Shown: positions 1-10,106 of the stretch, piece after piece | How positions within the stretch are numbered: position 1 is the first letter of the stretch | Layout: every line of letters begins with the position of its first letter | Assembly: GCF_000142905.1 (NCBI RefSeq) | Contig: NW_013657618.1 | Location: 153,194-213,085 of the forward strand | DNA length: 59,892 bases | Direction: 5' to 3' | DNA from: Thecamonas trahens ATCC 50062 | Lineage: Eukaryota; Apusozoa; Apusomonadida; Apusomonadidae | Program-made: the position numbers and the translations under genes | The notes under the pieces: generated by a model | The model's input: only the letters and a program-made list of their open reading frames with translations | What the model was told of the DNA's origin: nothing | The model's database searches: none

Positions 1-2127
1 TCCCATGGTATATCAGCAGACTCTGTGTTCAAGATCCTCATCACGACCGACAATCATGTCGGGTACGCCGAGGACGACCCTGTCCGTGGTGGTGACTCGT
101 TCGAAGCCTTTGAGGAGGTGCTGAAGATTGCCGAGGCCGAGGCTGTGGACTTTATCCTTCTCGGAGGCGACCTGTTTGACAAGGCGCAGCCATCGCGGCA
201 TGCCATGTACGAGGTGATGCGGCTGCTGCGCAAGTACTGCATGGGCACAGGCGAGCCGGCGTTTTCGGTGGTGTCGGACATGGCAACCAACTTTCACTCG
301 TCGTTCGGCAAGGCCAACATGGCCGACGCCAACCTCCGTGTCCGCATTCCGGTCTTCTCCATCCATGGCAATCACGATGATCCTGTTGGCGGCTCGAACC
401 TTGCTGCGCTGGACATTCTCGCCATGGCCGGTCTGGTCAACTACTTTGGCAAGTCGCCGTCGGTGGAGGACATCACTGTCTCGCCGGTCCTCCTCCAAAA
501 GGGCTCGTCCAAGCTCGCGCTGTACGGCTTGGGCAACATCCGCGACGAGCGACTCAATCGGGCGTTCTCCTCGCAGCGGGTCAAGTGCCTCCGCCCGCGC
601 GAGGACGCCGACTCGTGGTTCAATCTCTTTGTCCTCCACCAGAACCGGGTCAACCACTCGCCCAAGAACTGCATCCACGAGGAGCAGCTCGACGACTTTA
701 TCGACCTTGTCTTTTGGGGTCACGAGCACGAAGCGCTCATCGAGCCGGTCAAGTCGGCTGTCCGCAACTTTTGCATCACGCAGCCGGGCTCGACCGTCGC
801 TACCTCGCTCTGCGCGGCCGAGACCCGGCCCAAGGGCGTTGGCATTCTCCGCATCTGCGGCGACAAGTTCAACATCCAGCGTGTCAACCTTGCCTCTGTC
901 CGGCCGTTTCTCATCGACGACTACGCGCTCCGCGCCGCGCCCGAGACGGTCAACATCAAGTCGGAGACCGCCGTCGCCGCACATCTGGCCGACATTGTCG
1001 AGGACATGCTCGTCCGGGTGGCCAAAGAGTTTCCGCCGCCGCCGTCGGGCGAGTCCAAGCTCCCGCTCCTCCGCCTTCGGGTCGACTCGACCGGCGGCGA
1101 AACGTGCAACCCGCGCCGGTTTGGGCAGGCTTTTGTCAATCGTGTAGCCAATCCGGGCGAGATCCTGCTCTTCCAGAAGCCGCGCCGCAACCCCCGGGCC
1201 CAGCACGTCACCAAAGCGCTTGACCCGGAGGCTGCCGCCGCCCAGCTGGAGAGCATGAAGTCGGACGCCAGCCGCAAGGAGTTCATCGACGGCCTCCGTG
1301 TTGAGAATCTGGTCAGCCAGGCCCTCGCAGACTCCAAGGCCTCGATGAACATTCTGCCCGAGGATAAGCTCCAAGAGGCTGTCAGCCAGTTTGTGACCAA
1401 GGAGGAGAAGACGGCCATCAAGAACTTTGTAGCCGAGACGCTCAAGAAGACCCAGTCCGAGCTCCGCTCCCGAAATGAGGCTCCCATCCTCGAGGAGGAT
1501 GCCGCCCGGGCCCGCATCGAAGCGCTTGTTGCCGACCGCAACCGCAAGGCCACCGCCCGCCGCCGCCGTGCTGCTGCTGCTGCCGCCGCTGCCTCTCCTA
1601 CTGCACCTCCATCCGAAGCTGAGAACGAGAACGAAGTCGACGAGGCGGAGGCAGAGGCGGGCAAGGACAAGGGCAAAGCACCAGAGTCTGAGAGCGGGAG
1701 TGGGAGCAGATCCGCTGCGCCGCCGTTGCCAGCTGCACGCAGTCGCAGCTCGGCCAGTCGCAAGTCGGTCAGCCGCAGCTCGCGGAGCAAGCACAAGTCC
1801 GAGTCCGAGTCCGGGTCGGAGAGCGACGTCAACGACGACGAGTCGTCGTTTTCGTGCTCGGGCGGGGCTAGCAGGCCGCGGCCGTCGAGCCGGTCGCTGC
1901 GGCGGGCGTCGCGGGCGCCGGCGTCGTCGCCCCCACCATCGCCATCAGCGTCACCGCCGACATCTCCGGTAGCGTCTGTGGCGACGGCGGCGCCGGCTCT
2001 TGCTGCGCCTGTTCCGCGCCGCAAGCGCCGCCGTGGCGGCGGCAGCAGTTCTACGGCGACGGCGACGGCGACGTCGTACGCGAGCAAGTACGGGCGGCGG
2101 GCGACGAAGAAACAGAAGAGGACTTAA
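1..2127 (+). CDS. MRE11: MRE11 double-strand-break repair nuclease, 5' end cut by window edge
   Basis: MRE11 is the Mn-dependent nuclease of the MRE11-RAD50-NBS1 complex, which senses and resects DNA double-strand breaks in the nucleus. The calcineurin-like phosphoesterase motifs are all visible: TTDNH (nt 43-57), GGDLFD, HGNHDD and WGHEHE, plus the VLHQNR and SPVLLQKGS stretches typical of eukaryotic MRE11. The capping domain follows (LPLLRLRVD, FVNRVANPGEILLF). The last ~200 residues are low-complexity Ala/Ser/Arg with SR-like runs, resembling the basic disordered tail of animal MRE11. The frame is open to nt 1 and the first possible start at nt 25 is GTG, so the true start lies upstream, probably in another exon. 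An AG at nt 15-16 could be the splice acceptor. The stop lies 31 nt from the stop of the convergent MLO-like gene. Confidence 0.95.
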   Translation, partial: SHGISADSVFKILITTDNHVGYAEDDPVRGGDSFEAFEEVLKIAEAEAVDFILLGGDLFDKAQPSRHAMYEVMRLLRKYCMGTGEPAFSVVSDMATNFHSSFGKANMADANLRVRIPVFSIHGNHDDPVGGSNLAALDILAMAGLVNYFGKSPSVEDITVSPVLLQKGSSKLALYGLGNIRDERLNRAFSSQRVKCLRPREDADSWFNLFVLHQNRVNHSPKNCIHEEQLDDFIDLVFWGHEHEALIEPVKSAVRNFCITQPGSTVATSLCAAETRPKGVGILRICGDKFNIQRVNLASVRPFLIDDYALRAAPETVNIKSETAVAAHLADIVEDMLVRVAKEFPPPPSGESKLPLLRLRVDSTGGETCNPRRFGQAFVNRVANPGEILLFQKPRRNPRAQHVTKALDPEAAAAQLESMKSDASRKEFIDGLRVENLVSQALADSKASMNILPEDKLQEAVSQFVTKEEKTAIKNFVAETLKKTQSELRSRNEAPILEEDAARARIEALVADRNRKATARRRRAAAAAAAASPTAPPSEAENENEVDEAEAEAGKDKGKAPESESGSGSRSAAPPLPAARSRSSASRKSVSRSSRSKHKSESESGSESDVNDDESSFSCSGGASRPRPSSRSLRRASRAPASSPPPSPSASPPTSPVASVATAAPALAAPVPRRKRRRGGGSSSTATATATSYASKYGRRATKKQKRT

Positions 2128-2158
2128 AGGGCGCGCGAGGCGGCCGCACAGGCGTGGA

Positions 2159-4222
2159 CTACTTTGAGTGGGCGCGGACCCAGACGGCAAACTCGTTCAT
2201 GTCGATGATGCCGTCAGCGTTGGTGTCGACTTCAACAACCAGCTCCTTGATGTCGTGCTCGGAGAAGAGCGAGGAGATCGAGTTGAGGACGTCGGAGAAC
2301 TCTGCGACCGAGATGGAGCCAGATGAGTCCTTGTCAAAGAGCTCAAAGAGGGCTGTGATGGACTCGTCGATGGACATGCTCTGCATGCGGTGGTAGCCCT
2401 CGATGAGGAGGCAGAACTCGTCAAAGTCGATGTCGCCCGAGCCGTCGACGTCGACAGCCTGGCCCATAAAGGTGACCAGCTCGTCGTCGGCGGCAAAGCC
2501 GAGCGAGCGCAGCAGGGCCGAGAGCTCGGTGAGCGAGATCTCGCCCGACGAGTCCGAGTCGAACGTCTCGAACATCTCCCGCATGAGCGCCAGGCGCTCG
2601 TCGTCAGGCGCCAGCAGCGGTGCGTCCTCGGACGCGCCGGCACTTGGGCGGGCGTTGACCGAGGCCGCCGCCGTCGGCAGCGGGCCGCCGGCCTCGGACT
2701 GCAGGTTGCGGAACTGAGTGCAAAAAGTGGCCATGTTGAGCAGCCGTAGAGCGGCGAGCGACTTGACGGTCTTCATGTGGCGCTCGACCTCGACCATCAG
2801 CTGCTTGTCCTTGAGCATCTCGACGTTGCAGACCTCGATGTGGCGGGTGATGATGGCCGGGAGGAGCTCGCCGACGACGGCCACCACTGGCACGGCGCCG
2901 ACAACAAACAAACAGCCCTTCCAGACTCCACCAAGCTCAAGCGAGAGGATGACTCGCGAGATGTAAAAGCCAAAGATGGCTACGTAGAGCGCGACGACAA
3001 GGAGCGACATCTGGATGCAGCCAAAGACGAACCGCGGGCCACCGGCGCCGAACCAGAACAGCCGCTCATGACGGTTGGCGACGCCAAAGAGCCGCGGCAA
3101 CCACGGCATGCATCCTGCGCGCGCTGGCGCTGCCAGATAGCCTGGTTGGAGGCGGGCCCGTCTGGGCCGCGGCGCGCCGTGCGGGCGGACAACCTCGGCC
3201 AGCGCGCCCGACTCGTCGCGGTCGAGGCCCAGCTCGGGGGCAAGCTCGTTCACGTCGGCATTGAGCACGTCGGGCGGGAGCAGGCTTGTCCGGATCCGCG
3301 CCAGCTTGAAGCGGATGATGAGCAGCGCGCCGCAGGCCAGGTAGCCCGCGCCGAGATAGGCGACAACCTTGAGCGGAGCCGAGAGCGCAAAGCCAAAGTA
3401 GATGGCGACAAAGATGAGCTCGAGAAAGGCCCAGGTGAGCCAATGGACATCGACGATCTCGCCGAGCTCCTCGCCGAGGCAAAGCGTGAGATAGCGGGCA
3501 AACTCAAAGTCGTCAGGCAAGTCGGGCGCGGCCTCCTCCCAGGGATGGACAAACATCTCGCGGAGGAGGAGGTACTCGAGCGCCTCGATCTTGCCGGTAG
3601 CCTGCAAGCCGGCGAGCGTCAGAGAGCATGTGAGCCGGGAGCGGCGGTCGCCTTTCGAGGTCGGGCCCAGGGCGCGGGTGACGACGGCTGCCTTGTCGGC
3701 GCAGTCAGCCTCGAGGCGAGCCCAGTTGGCCTGGACCTTCTTGCCGAGGACGACGAGGAGGACGACGAGGAGGAGGAAGATGCACATGACGAGGAAGAGG
3801 AGCATGTGGATGGCCTCGACGTCTTCAGCCACCGTCTCTGCATCGCCATACAGCTGGCAAGAGAGACCACGCAAGGCGCCCGACTTTGAGGCGAGGAACG
3901 AGATGAGGCCGATGAAGCCCATGATGGTCAGCTCCTTCCACATCGAGTCCATCAGCGGCTCCATGGGACCCTCTGCGAGTTCCTCGAGCTTGATCTTGAG
4001 CAGTTCAAAGGTAATGGTGAGAACCACAAGAACAGAGAGAACCACAAGAACAGTCCGTCGTTGCAGCGCAGCTCGCCGTCCGCTCTCCATCTCCTCGCCA
4101 GCCATCTCCTGTCGAGTTGAGCACCCGTCGTCTGCCGCCGCGCCGTAACCTCCGCACACCGCCGTCCATACCACCAACCACACTGCCGCCCACCCTGCTC
4201 GCCACACGTTGCTCTTCCGCAT
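2159..4222 (-). CDS. MLO-like seven-transmembrane protein fused to four EF-hands
   Basis: 687 residues from the ATG at 4222, chosen because it gives a clean signal peptide (MRKSNVWRAGW...). Seven hydrophobic segments follow, with a short first loop and the motif WKELTIMGFIGLISFL in the second, as in plant MLO proteins. The last part keeps the MLO-like order of segments (e.g. FVFGCIQMSLLVVALYVA). The C-terminal ~140 residues carry four canonical EF-hand loops at about residues 555 (DSDSSGEISLTE), 591 (DVDGSGDIDFDE), 630 (DKDSSGSISVAE) and 666 (DTNADGIIDMNE). That is a calmodulin-like module. Plant MLOs instead have a C-terminal peptide that binds free calmodulin, and some are reported as Ca2+ channels. 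A Ca2+-gated plasma-membrane channel or regulator is therefore inferred. The MLO assignment rests on topology and short motifs, so a generic 7TM EF-hand protein is the alternative. Confidence 0.7.
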   Translation of the reverse strand: MRKSNVWRAGWAAVWLVVWTAVCGGYGAAADDGCSTRQEMAGEEMESGRRAALQRRTVLVVLSVLVVLTITFELLKIKLEELAEGPMEPLMDSMWKELTIMGFIGLISFLASKSGALRGLSCQLYGDAETVAEDVEAIHMLLFLVMCIFLLLVVLLVVLGKKVQANWARLEADCADKAAVVTRALGPTSKGDRRSRLTCSLTLAGLQATGKIEALEYLLLREMFVHPWEEAAPDLPDDFEFARYLTLCLGEELGEIVDVHWLTWAFLELIFVAIYFGFALSAPLKVVAYLGAGYLACGALLIIRFKLARIRTSLLPPDVLNADVNELAPELGLDRDESGALAEVVRPHGAPRPRRARLQPGYLAAPARAGCMPWLPRLFGVANRHERLFWFGAGGPRFVFGCIQMSLLVVALYVAIFGFYISRVILSLELGGVWKGCLFVVGAVPVVAVVGELLPAIITRHIEVCNVEMLKDKQLMVEVERHMKTVKSLAALRLLNMATFCTQFRNLQSEAGGPLPTAAASVNARPSAGASEDAPLLAPDDERLALMREMFETFDSDSSGEISLTELSALLRSLGFAADDELVTFMGQAVDVDGSGDIDFDEFCLLIEGYHRMQSMSIDESITALFELFDKDSSGSISVAEFSDVLNSISSLFSEHDIKELVVEVDTNADGIIDMNEFAVWVRAHSK

Positions 4223-5308
4223 GAGTATGCTCTTCCGCGTCAAGCAGACTGAGAAAGTGCCGTGAAGTGAGTGAGCTGCCGCAACTTCCCGCCACTGCAT
4301 GACCGGACAAGCACAAAAAGGGGGGGCAAGGAGGGGGAGGCTTTCGGCTTGCAGGCGACCTAAAAATATCTGGTCACCGGAAAAATTGTTTCGCCGACGC
4401 GGTTGGCTTCGGGCCAACCACACTGTTGTGAAGGTAGGGACAGGAGAGAGGGATGGAGTTGTAGCAACTGCAGCTGGGATAGCATTGGCTGTGGGGGTGA
4501 AGGGTAGAGATAGAGAGAGAGAGACAGAAAGGGGCTCAGCAGCGAGCACGACTAAATTTTTCTACATATTTTACACCCTGTCGAAAGGCACTCTGCCGAG
4601 GAAGGAATCGAGTCAGGAGTCAGGCTGTGTGAGTGCGGAGTAGGGCCGGCTGGCACTCGACTCGAGACAGGCAGGGACGAGTGAGAGGAGAAGGAGCGGC
4701 GGAGAGTGGACAGAGGGAATTTCCCACACAGTCGACATGTCGGAGAGAGCAGAACAGAGCGAGTGCGTCCAGGCTCTCCCCACGCCACCCCTCCTGCCAC
4801 CGCACCAGATGGCTGCTGTCCTCGGCGCCTTATTCTGCCCCGTTCGCGCCCAGTGGCTATCCCGCACTCGGCGTCCAGGGACGTGGTGGGAGGTACGGGC
4901 GTGGATGGGGTGGCGATGGTGGCGGGGAGGACAAGGGGGGGAGGGGTCGGTGGTGGTGATGGTGGTGGTGGTGGTGGTGATCGGCCTGGTGGTGGTGGTG
5001 GTGATGGTGGTGGTGGTGGTGGTGATCGGCCTGATGGTGATGGTGGTGATCGGCCTGGTGGTGGTGGTGGTGATCGGCCTGGTGGTGGTGATCATGCTGG
5101 CGATGACACAAACAACGTTAAGCATGGAAGATACTTGTTGCCAGCGATTGTGGTGAATGGAGATGGCATCGGTCGAGCTACTGGTGCTGAGGCTGGGTCT
5201 GGGACAGGGGGTGGACCGGCACTGCTATCGCCACTGGCAGAGGCGAAGCGGAAGGCCTCGTCGGCTCCGCTGCGTCATCTGATTCTGGTGCGGAACGCAA
5301 GGGATCGC
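4223..5308. other. Divergent intergenic region with candidate 5' exon
   Basis: This lies between the starts of the MLO-like (-) and Sec6-like (+) genes. AT-rich patches in otherwise GC-rich DNA (around 4361-4392 and 4552-4573) may be core-promoter elements. A GTACGG at 4893 matches the splice-donor pattern seen in this window. The upstream ATGs at 4738 and 4808 could then belong to a first exon of the Sec6-like gene, with the GGT-rich repeat at 4948-5097 lying in its intron. This is inference; no acceptor could be fixed. Confidence 0.4.
4948..5097. repeat. GGTGGTGAT-type minisatellite
   Basis: Imperfect tandem copies of GGT/GAT-rich units, with 'gatcggcctggtggtggt' recurring at about 4978, 5022, 5046 and 5070. 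It reads as Gly/Asp-rich in one frame, but nothing supports translation. It may lie in a 5' intron of the next gene. Confidence 0.75.
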
Positions 5309-7657
5309 ATGTTGACCCGGCGTGAGGCGCAGAAGCGTGGGCGCCACGGCCGCCGGCGACCGGCACGGGCAGCGATGCGGAAGCGGGCCAAGACTACAGG
5401 TTCGGCGTCAAGCGAGAAGAAGGCGGCCAAGAAGGCGGCGGCGTTGAAGGCCAAGCTGAGCAAGGCGCGGCTGCGGCTGAAAAAGTCGGAGCAGGCGCGG
5501 GAAGCAGCCAAGGCGCGAGTGGGCGGTCATGCGGTCGACGGAAGCGAGCAGGCGAGCCCGGCCGGCTTGGACGACGGCGGGATGCAACGTGTGGAGATGT
5601 GCAATTGGGTGGCGCGAGTGGCGTCATGGGCACTCGACTCGTCGCCCGAGGTCACGCCGACCGGCCTCATCACCTCGACCGCGCCGCTGCTGGTCTTCAA
5701 GATGCTCAACGACGAGATCTCACGAACGGTGGGCGTGTCGCTCACGCGGGTCTTCCGCGCCGCGTCGGGCGTCGGTGCTCTGGCGTCGCCGTCGTGGGCT
5801 TCGCTTGCTTCGCCCGCCGCTACCTCGCTCCTTCTCTCGCCACCGGCGCCGGGCTTCTCGCCCCTGGCAGCGTCGCGGGCAGCCAACGCGTCGGCTCCGC
5901 TCGGGCACGACCGCCGGTACCTCGACTCGGACGACGACGAGCCGTCATCGGCGCTGGCCAGCTCGTCATCGTTCGGCTCGCTGCCGACCCCGCCGCCGAG
6001 CTCAGCCTCGCCACCATCGCCCATGGGTGCGAGCTCTCTCGCGCGGTCCCGGGCGGCATCCTCTGCTGATATACGCACATCGTCGCAGTCGCCGCCGTCA
6101 CGGCGGGGCGACCAGGGCACAGGAAGAAGTCCGACCGGCAGCTCGTCGCTGGTAGGCGGGCCTAAGTTCCCGGACGAGACGTCGACCAAGCGGAACTACG
6201 CGGTGGTGCGGGCGGCCGTGGAAGCGCTACTGCACTTGCAGACGCTGCCGTCGCCGCTGCGACCAAGCGTGCTGTATCCGAATGGCGAGAGCGTGGGGAG
6301 CGATGATGGCGACGAGGGCGACCACATCGACGCCCTCATTCTCGCGGTCAACGATGCGTCCGAGGCACTTGCGCTCAGCAGCCGACTGGCAGTTGTCATC
6401 GGGGCACTGTTTACCTCGCCGTACGTCAGCGCGCTCGAGGCGCAGGTCGAGGTTGTGCGGCGCGGGTTCTACGAGCTCGGACGCGAGGCGCTCGATGCGC
6501 TAGCAGCAATGGTTGCCGGCGATGTGGCCAGCTCGCTGCGGAGCCTGATCACGACGCGGTGGTATGCGGAGCACCCGGCTGCAGCAGACACCATCACCAT
6601 GACGCTCGCCGACTACTACGCAGATTTGAAGCAGCTCATGGCGCCCGAGTTTTTTGCCAAGCTCGCGCGCCACCACCTGCGTCTGGTGCTCGACGCGTAC
6701 CTGGACGCACTGCTGCGTGCGGCGAGGAGTCCGCAGCCGCTGGCGTGGCATGTCTCGGGCTCGATCCTGCTGGCGGTAGACCTCGCGCAGTTGGAGGAGA
6801 TGTTTGTGGGCGTGCTGGAGCGGCCAACGGTGGAACGGCTCATGCTCCCGCTGTGGGAGCTCTGGGCGCTGCTCATCCTGCAGGACGAGGAGTTTGTGGT
6901 CTCACTGGCGGCAGCGGTGGTCGAGGCGAGCGAGCTGCGGCTCGAGGCAGGCGACGTCGAGCATCTCTTTGAGCTGCGGACCGACACCGCGGTGACGGCC
7001 AAGATGGTGTCGGCGGTGGCGCGAGCGGCGCACGATCCGCTCTCGGTTTCGAGCCCATTCTCGATGTCTCAGCGGCGTTCACTTGTCCGGGTCTGTCGGG
7101 TCAAGGTTCTTGAACGCGCCGACGTGGGTGCGATTCGGGCGAGCGTGGCCGAGGCGCTGACGGCGCGACAGACTGCACCGTCGCCAACGTCCGACTCGTC
7201 GCCGCCGTCGTTCTTCCTCGCCCGCTACGACTCGATGCTCATTCTCGACGCACCGACAGCGGCACAAGCGCAGGGCAGGCTGGGCGCTAGCCTCGATCGC
7301 GGACACGAGGCGTCGTCAGCTGAGTCGGATCTGCTCTCGGAGCCGACCGACGAGCAACTGACGCACCCGCGCAACTCGCAGCTCTCGTCGTCGCCGGACT
7401 CGCCGGGGCCAAAGCTGATGGGCGCGGTCGGCGCGGTGTGGCTCGGCTCGACCGAGTCGGAAACGGCGTCAGGAAGCGAGAGCGAGTCGAGCGTACAGAT
7501 GGGTGTCTGCGGGCCGATGGACGAGTTTGTGGCCAGCGGTGGTGGTGGCGGCGGTGGCGGAGCGAGCGCGTCGTCGTCGGGGTGGTCGTTTAGCGACTCG
7601 GGCTCCGAGTCTGGCTCGGGAGCGGTTGGCGGCGTGGTAGTTCTGAGGATGGAGTGA
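5309..7657 (+). CDS. SEC6: Exocyst subunit Sec6 (EXOC3)-like protein
   Basis: Sec6 is a core exocyst subunit that helps tether secretory vesicles at the plasma membrane. The C-terminal half (about nt 6540-7030) follows the Sec6 helical-bundle pattern. It has TMTLADYYADL, then MAPEFFAKLARHHLRLVLDAYLDALL (quoted in part), an acidic 'LAQLEEMF' helix, and an ending with V-x-H-L-F-E-L-R-T-D, matching the 'IGALLAVRGD' region of animal EXOC3. The N-terminal part has a basic Lys/Ala/Arg coiled stretch and a Ser/Pro-rich linker. The C-terminal tail is Ser/Gly-rich low complexity, which is unusual for Sec6. The start is uncertain: the ATG at 5309 is used, another in-frame ATG is at 4916, and a spliced first exon is possible. 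The stop lies 80 nt from that of the convergent carrier gene. Confidence 0.65.
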   Translation: MLTRREAQKRGRHGRRRPARAAMRKRAKTTGSASSEKKAAKKAAALKAKLSKARLRLKKSEQAREAAKARVGGHAVDGSEQASPAGLDDGGMQRVEMCNWVARVASWALDSSPEVTPTGLITSTAPLLVFKMLNDEISRTVGVSLTRVFRAASGVGALASPSWASLASPAATSLLLSPPAPGFSPLAASRAANASAPLGHDRRYLDSDDDEPSSALASSSSFGSLPTPPPSSASPPSPMGASSLARSRAASSADIRTSSQSPPSRRGDQGTGRSPTGSSSLVGGPKFPDETSTKRNYAVVRAAVEALLHLQTLPSPLRPSVLYPNGESVGSDDGDEGDHIDALILAVNDASEALALSSRLAVVIGALFTSPYVSALEAQVEVVRRGFYELGREALDALAAMVAGDVASSLRSLITTRWYAEHPAAADTITMTLADYYADLKQLMAPEFFAKLARHHLRLVLDAYLDALLRAARSPQPLAWHVSGSILLAVDLAQLEEMFVGVLERPTVERLMLPLWELWALLILQDEEFVVSLAAAVVEASELRLEAGDVEHLFELRTDTAVTAKMVSAVARAAHDPLSVSSPFSMSQRRSLVRVCRVKVLERADVGAIRASVAEALTARQTAPSPTSDSSPPSFFLARYDSMLILDAPTAAQAQGRLGASLDRGHEASSAESDLLSEPTDEQLTHPRNSQLSSSPDSPGPKLMGAVGAVWLGSTESETASGSESESSVQMGVCGPMDEFVASGGGGGGGGASASSSGWSFSDSGSESGSGAVGGVVVLRME

Positions 7658-7737
7658 AAGTCAACGAAGAGGATGGGTGTGTGTTAATGATGATGCCGGG
7701 CGAGGCACGGATGGAGGGAGGCGGGAGCGGAGATGAG

Positions 7738-9108
7738 CTACTCGTCGTCGTCGTCGTCGCCGCCGCCGCGGTTGCGCATGATCATGGAGGCGACAAAGGC
7801 CGTGCCGGAGATGGCAAAGAGCGAGTGGTAGCCGGTGTGAAGTGCGCGGACAAACCAGCCGCGGAACCAGGTGGTGAGGCCTTCCTGGGCCATGCGGGCG
7901 CGCATGACGGTCATGACGCTTTCGGACGACGAGGTGGCGCCCTGGATGACCGGGAGCAGGCGGTCGACAGGCATGGTGACCGAGACGGAGAGGACGCCGC
8001 CGAGGAATGTGATCATGCCGGACTCGGCATGGGTGAAGGGAGTGCCGTCCTCCTTGGCGAAGAACTTCTTGAGATAGAGGATGAGGGCAAAGCGCGAGCC
8101 CCAGTCGAGGGTCCGCTTGGCGACGCAGGCGGCCATGCCGGGCATGATGGCGCCGCGGATGAAGCCCTTGGCACGGACGTCCTCGTTCATGACGCGGAAC
8201 GAGAACTTGATCTCCTCCATTGGGCCCATGGGCGGGCGCGAGACGAGGGCCTTGTTGACCCGGGTCCGGGCGAGGAGGAGCGGCGAGATGAAGACACCCT
8301 GGGTGGCACCGGCGAGCGCGCCGGCCACCAGCTCGCCCTGATCCTTGGAGAGGAACGAGACATTGTCAAAGACGTTGTTGTAGAAGGTCTTGGCAAAGAG
8401 CAGGACGGCGCCCTTGGTGACACCGAGGACAACGCCCCAGGGAAGGAGGCCGGCCTCAAAGCCGATGATCTTGTCGGCGATGTTGCCCTTGAGCAGCTGG
8501 CGGACGAGGACCGGGTACGGGTTGGACGTCCGCTGCTTCTCCATCTTGAGGTTCTCGAGGAACAGGCCACCGGTGACCATCTCGGCTGCGTGAGCGGGTT
8601 AATGGGTGATCATGATGGCGGACGATGATGGTCATCCCGATGGCGTGCGGGGCGATGATCGACAGAGAACGTTGGTCGTCGAACAATTACCACCATCCGC
8701 AGCGGGTGAGGCCGTGGCGGGGCATCCATGGGCGTAGCGGGAGAAAGGGGCCAGGGAATGGGATGAAAATAACATTAGCATGGAGATGAGTAAGTGATCA
8801 TGACTAGTACCAAATATGGAAGCAAGTGGGCAGGTATTGCGTGTAGGGGAGGGCAAGAGGTGCAACGGCAAGGTGTGTGGTGGGCGGCAGGGTGGCTGCG
8901 GTTGGTGGCCGACGGACAGCAACGTACCGATGACCATTCCAGCGCCAATGGTGGCATTGAGCAGTGGCGAAGCACCGGCGACAGCAGCGGCATGAGCGAC
9001 CGGACGGCGGTACGAATCAGAGCCCTGACTCGGAGCAGCAGTGCCCGCAAGGTTAGACATGGTCTGAGGAGGGCCCACACGCATCATCTCTTGCACAGTG
9101 CTCAGCAT
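7738..9108 (-). CDS. Divergent mitochondrial carrier (SLC25) family protein, two exons
   Basis: Exon 1 is 8928-9108 and exon 2 is 7738-8585, giving 342 residues, close to the ~300 usual for the family. The 342-nt intron starts GTACGT and ends CGCAG. Splicing joins ...GAGMVI to AEMVTGGLFLEN in frame (phase 1). Three carrier-like repeats are visible. The signature is degenerate in the first (FLENLKMEKQ), SPLLLARTRVN in the second and MPVDRLLPVIQ in the third, with Gly-rich helix starts (AGALAGATQG, FLGGVLSVSV). Such carriers exchange metabolites across the inner mitochondrial membrane; the substrate cannot be inferred. The C-terminus is a short acidic run after RNRGGG. The exon 1 start (MLSTVQEMM) is the first in-frame ATG, though the internal MSNLAG is also possible. 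Confidence 0.75.
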
Positions 9109-9544
9109 GATGCCTAAGGAGCGAGGCAGTGACGTGGACCGCTCTGAGTCTCTCTCTCCTCCTCCTCGCCGTTCGCCGCAAGGAGCATCGCTTGGCGCCA
9201 TCAATATTAATGGTACCGCCATCGATTAATCTCAGTCGTCCTCGAACCAAATTTTTTGGTTTTCGCCGTCGTAGGTTGTCTTGGGCGGACATTCTCTGCC
9301 CGAGACCGGGCGTAGGGATGTGGAAGCCGGAATACAAGGGATCGATGGATGGGAGGCAGAAGAGAGGCAGTGCGAGAATGATTAGGTGTCTGGAACCATG
9401 AAGAGGGGGAGGATATGGTGTGTGGCGGGCGTAGAAGGACGGCGAGGGTCTGGCTCTGCACGAGCACGTGGTCTTGCCGGCAGCCTTGCGGGCGCTGCTC
9501 AGCACATCAGAATCTGGGCTGAGATTGTTGCCAGTTGCGGACGA

Positions 9545-9850
9545 TAGTCAATTGTGATCACGACAACGATCACGATTATGGTCACCATCACGATTATGAC
9601 CACGATCACGATTGTGGTCACCATCACGATTACGACAACGATCACGATTGTGGTCACCATCACGATTATGACCACGATCTCGATTATGACCACGATCACG
9701 ATTATGACCGCGATCACGATTATGACCGCGATTATGACCACGATTGTCCTCGATTATGATCACGATTGTGGTCACGACAACGACCACGTTTGTAGTCACA
9801 ATCACGATTACCACCGATTGCGACCACGATCACGATCACGATTACGACCA
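9545..9850. repeat. 18-bp minisatellite (gatcacgattatgaccgc type)
   Basis: Degenerate tandem array, with 18-bp units such as gatcacgattatgaccgc and variants with ttgtggtca or acgacaa. It reads as repeated Asp/His on one strand and as Ile/Val on the other, without sign of being a gene. Confidence 0.85.
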
Positions 9851-10033
9851 CGATCACCTACCCCTCGCCCCCACCACGCCAGACGACCTCCGTCCGTCCC
9901 GTGAGCTGTACCCCCCCCCTCCCCCCCCCTCCCCCCCCCTCCCCACCACCAACCACGATGACGACCACCTGACTCCCCCCCCTCCTTGTGTCCCCCCCGT
10001 ACCCCCCTGCCCCCCTGCACCCCACACATTGTA

Positions 10034-10103
10034 CCGTGTGCGTGTGCTTGACTGTGTGTGCTTGACTGTGTGTGGCTGTGCGTGTGTGTGTGTGTGTGTG
10101 TGG
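10034..10103. repeat. TG microsatellite before ATG12
   Basis: (TG)n with interruptions, directly upstream of the ATG12 start codon, so it probably lies in the promoter or 5' UTR. Confidence 0.8.
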
Positions 10104-10106
10104 GGC

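Larger units (their letters stand above)
9109..10106. other. Repeat-rich divergent promoter region
   Basis: This separates the carrier (-) and ATG12 (+) starts. It holds an AT-rich patch (ccaaattttttgg, 9247-9259), the 18-bp minisatellite at 9545-9850, a C-rich homopolymer tract at 9909-10008 and a TG microsatellite at 10034-10103 ending 3 nt before the ATG12 start. No gene was seen. Confidence 0.6.

Noticed and set aside
13-1794. 593-codon minus-strand open frame across MRE11
   Set aside because: Exact antisense of a conserved gene. Its Arg/Leu/Gly-biased sequence is typical of the shadow frames made by GC-rich codons.
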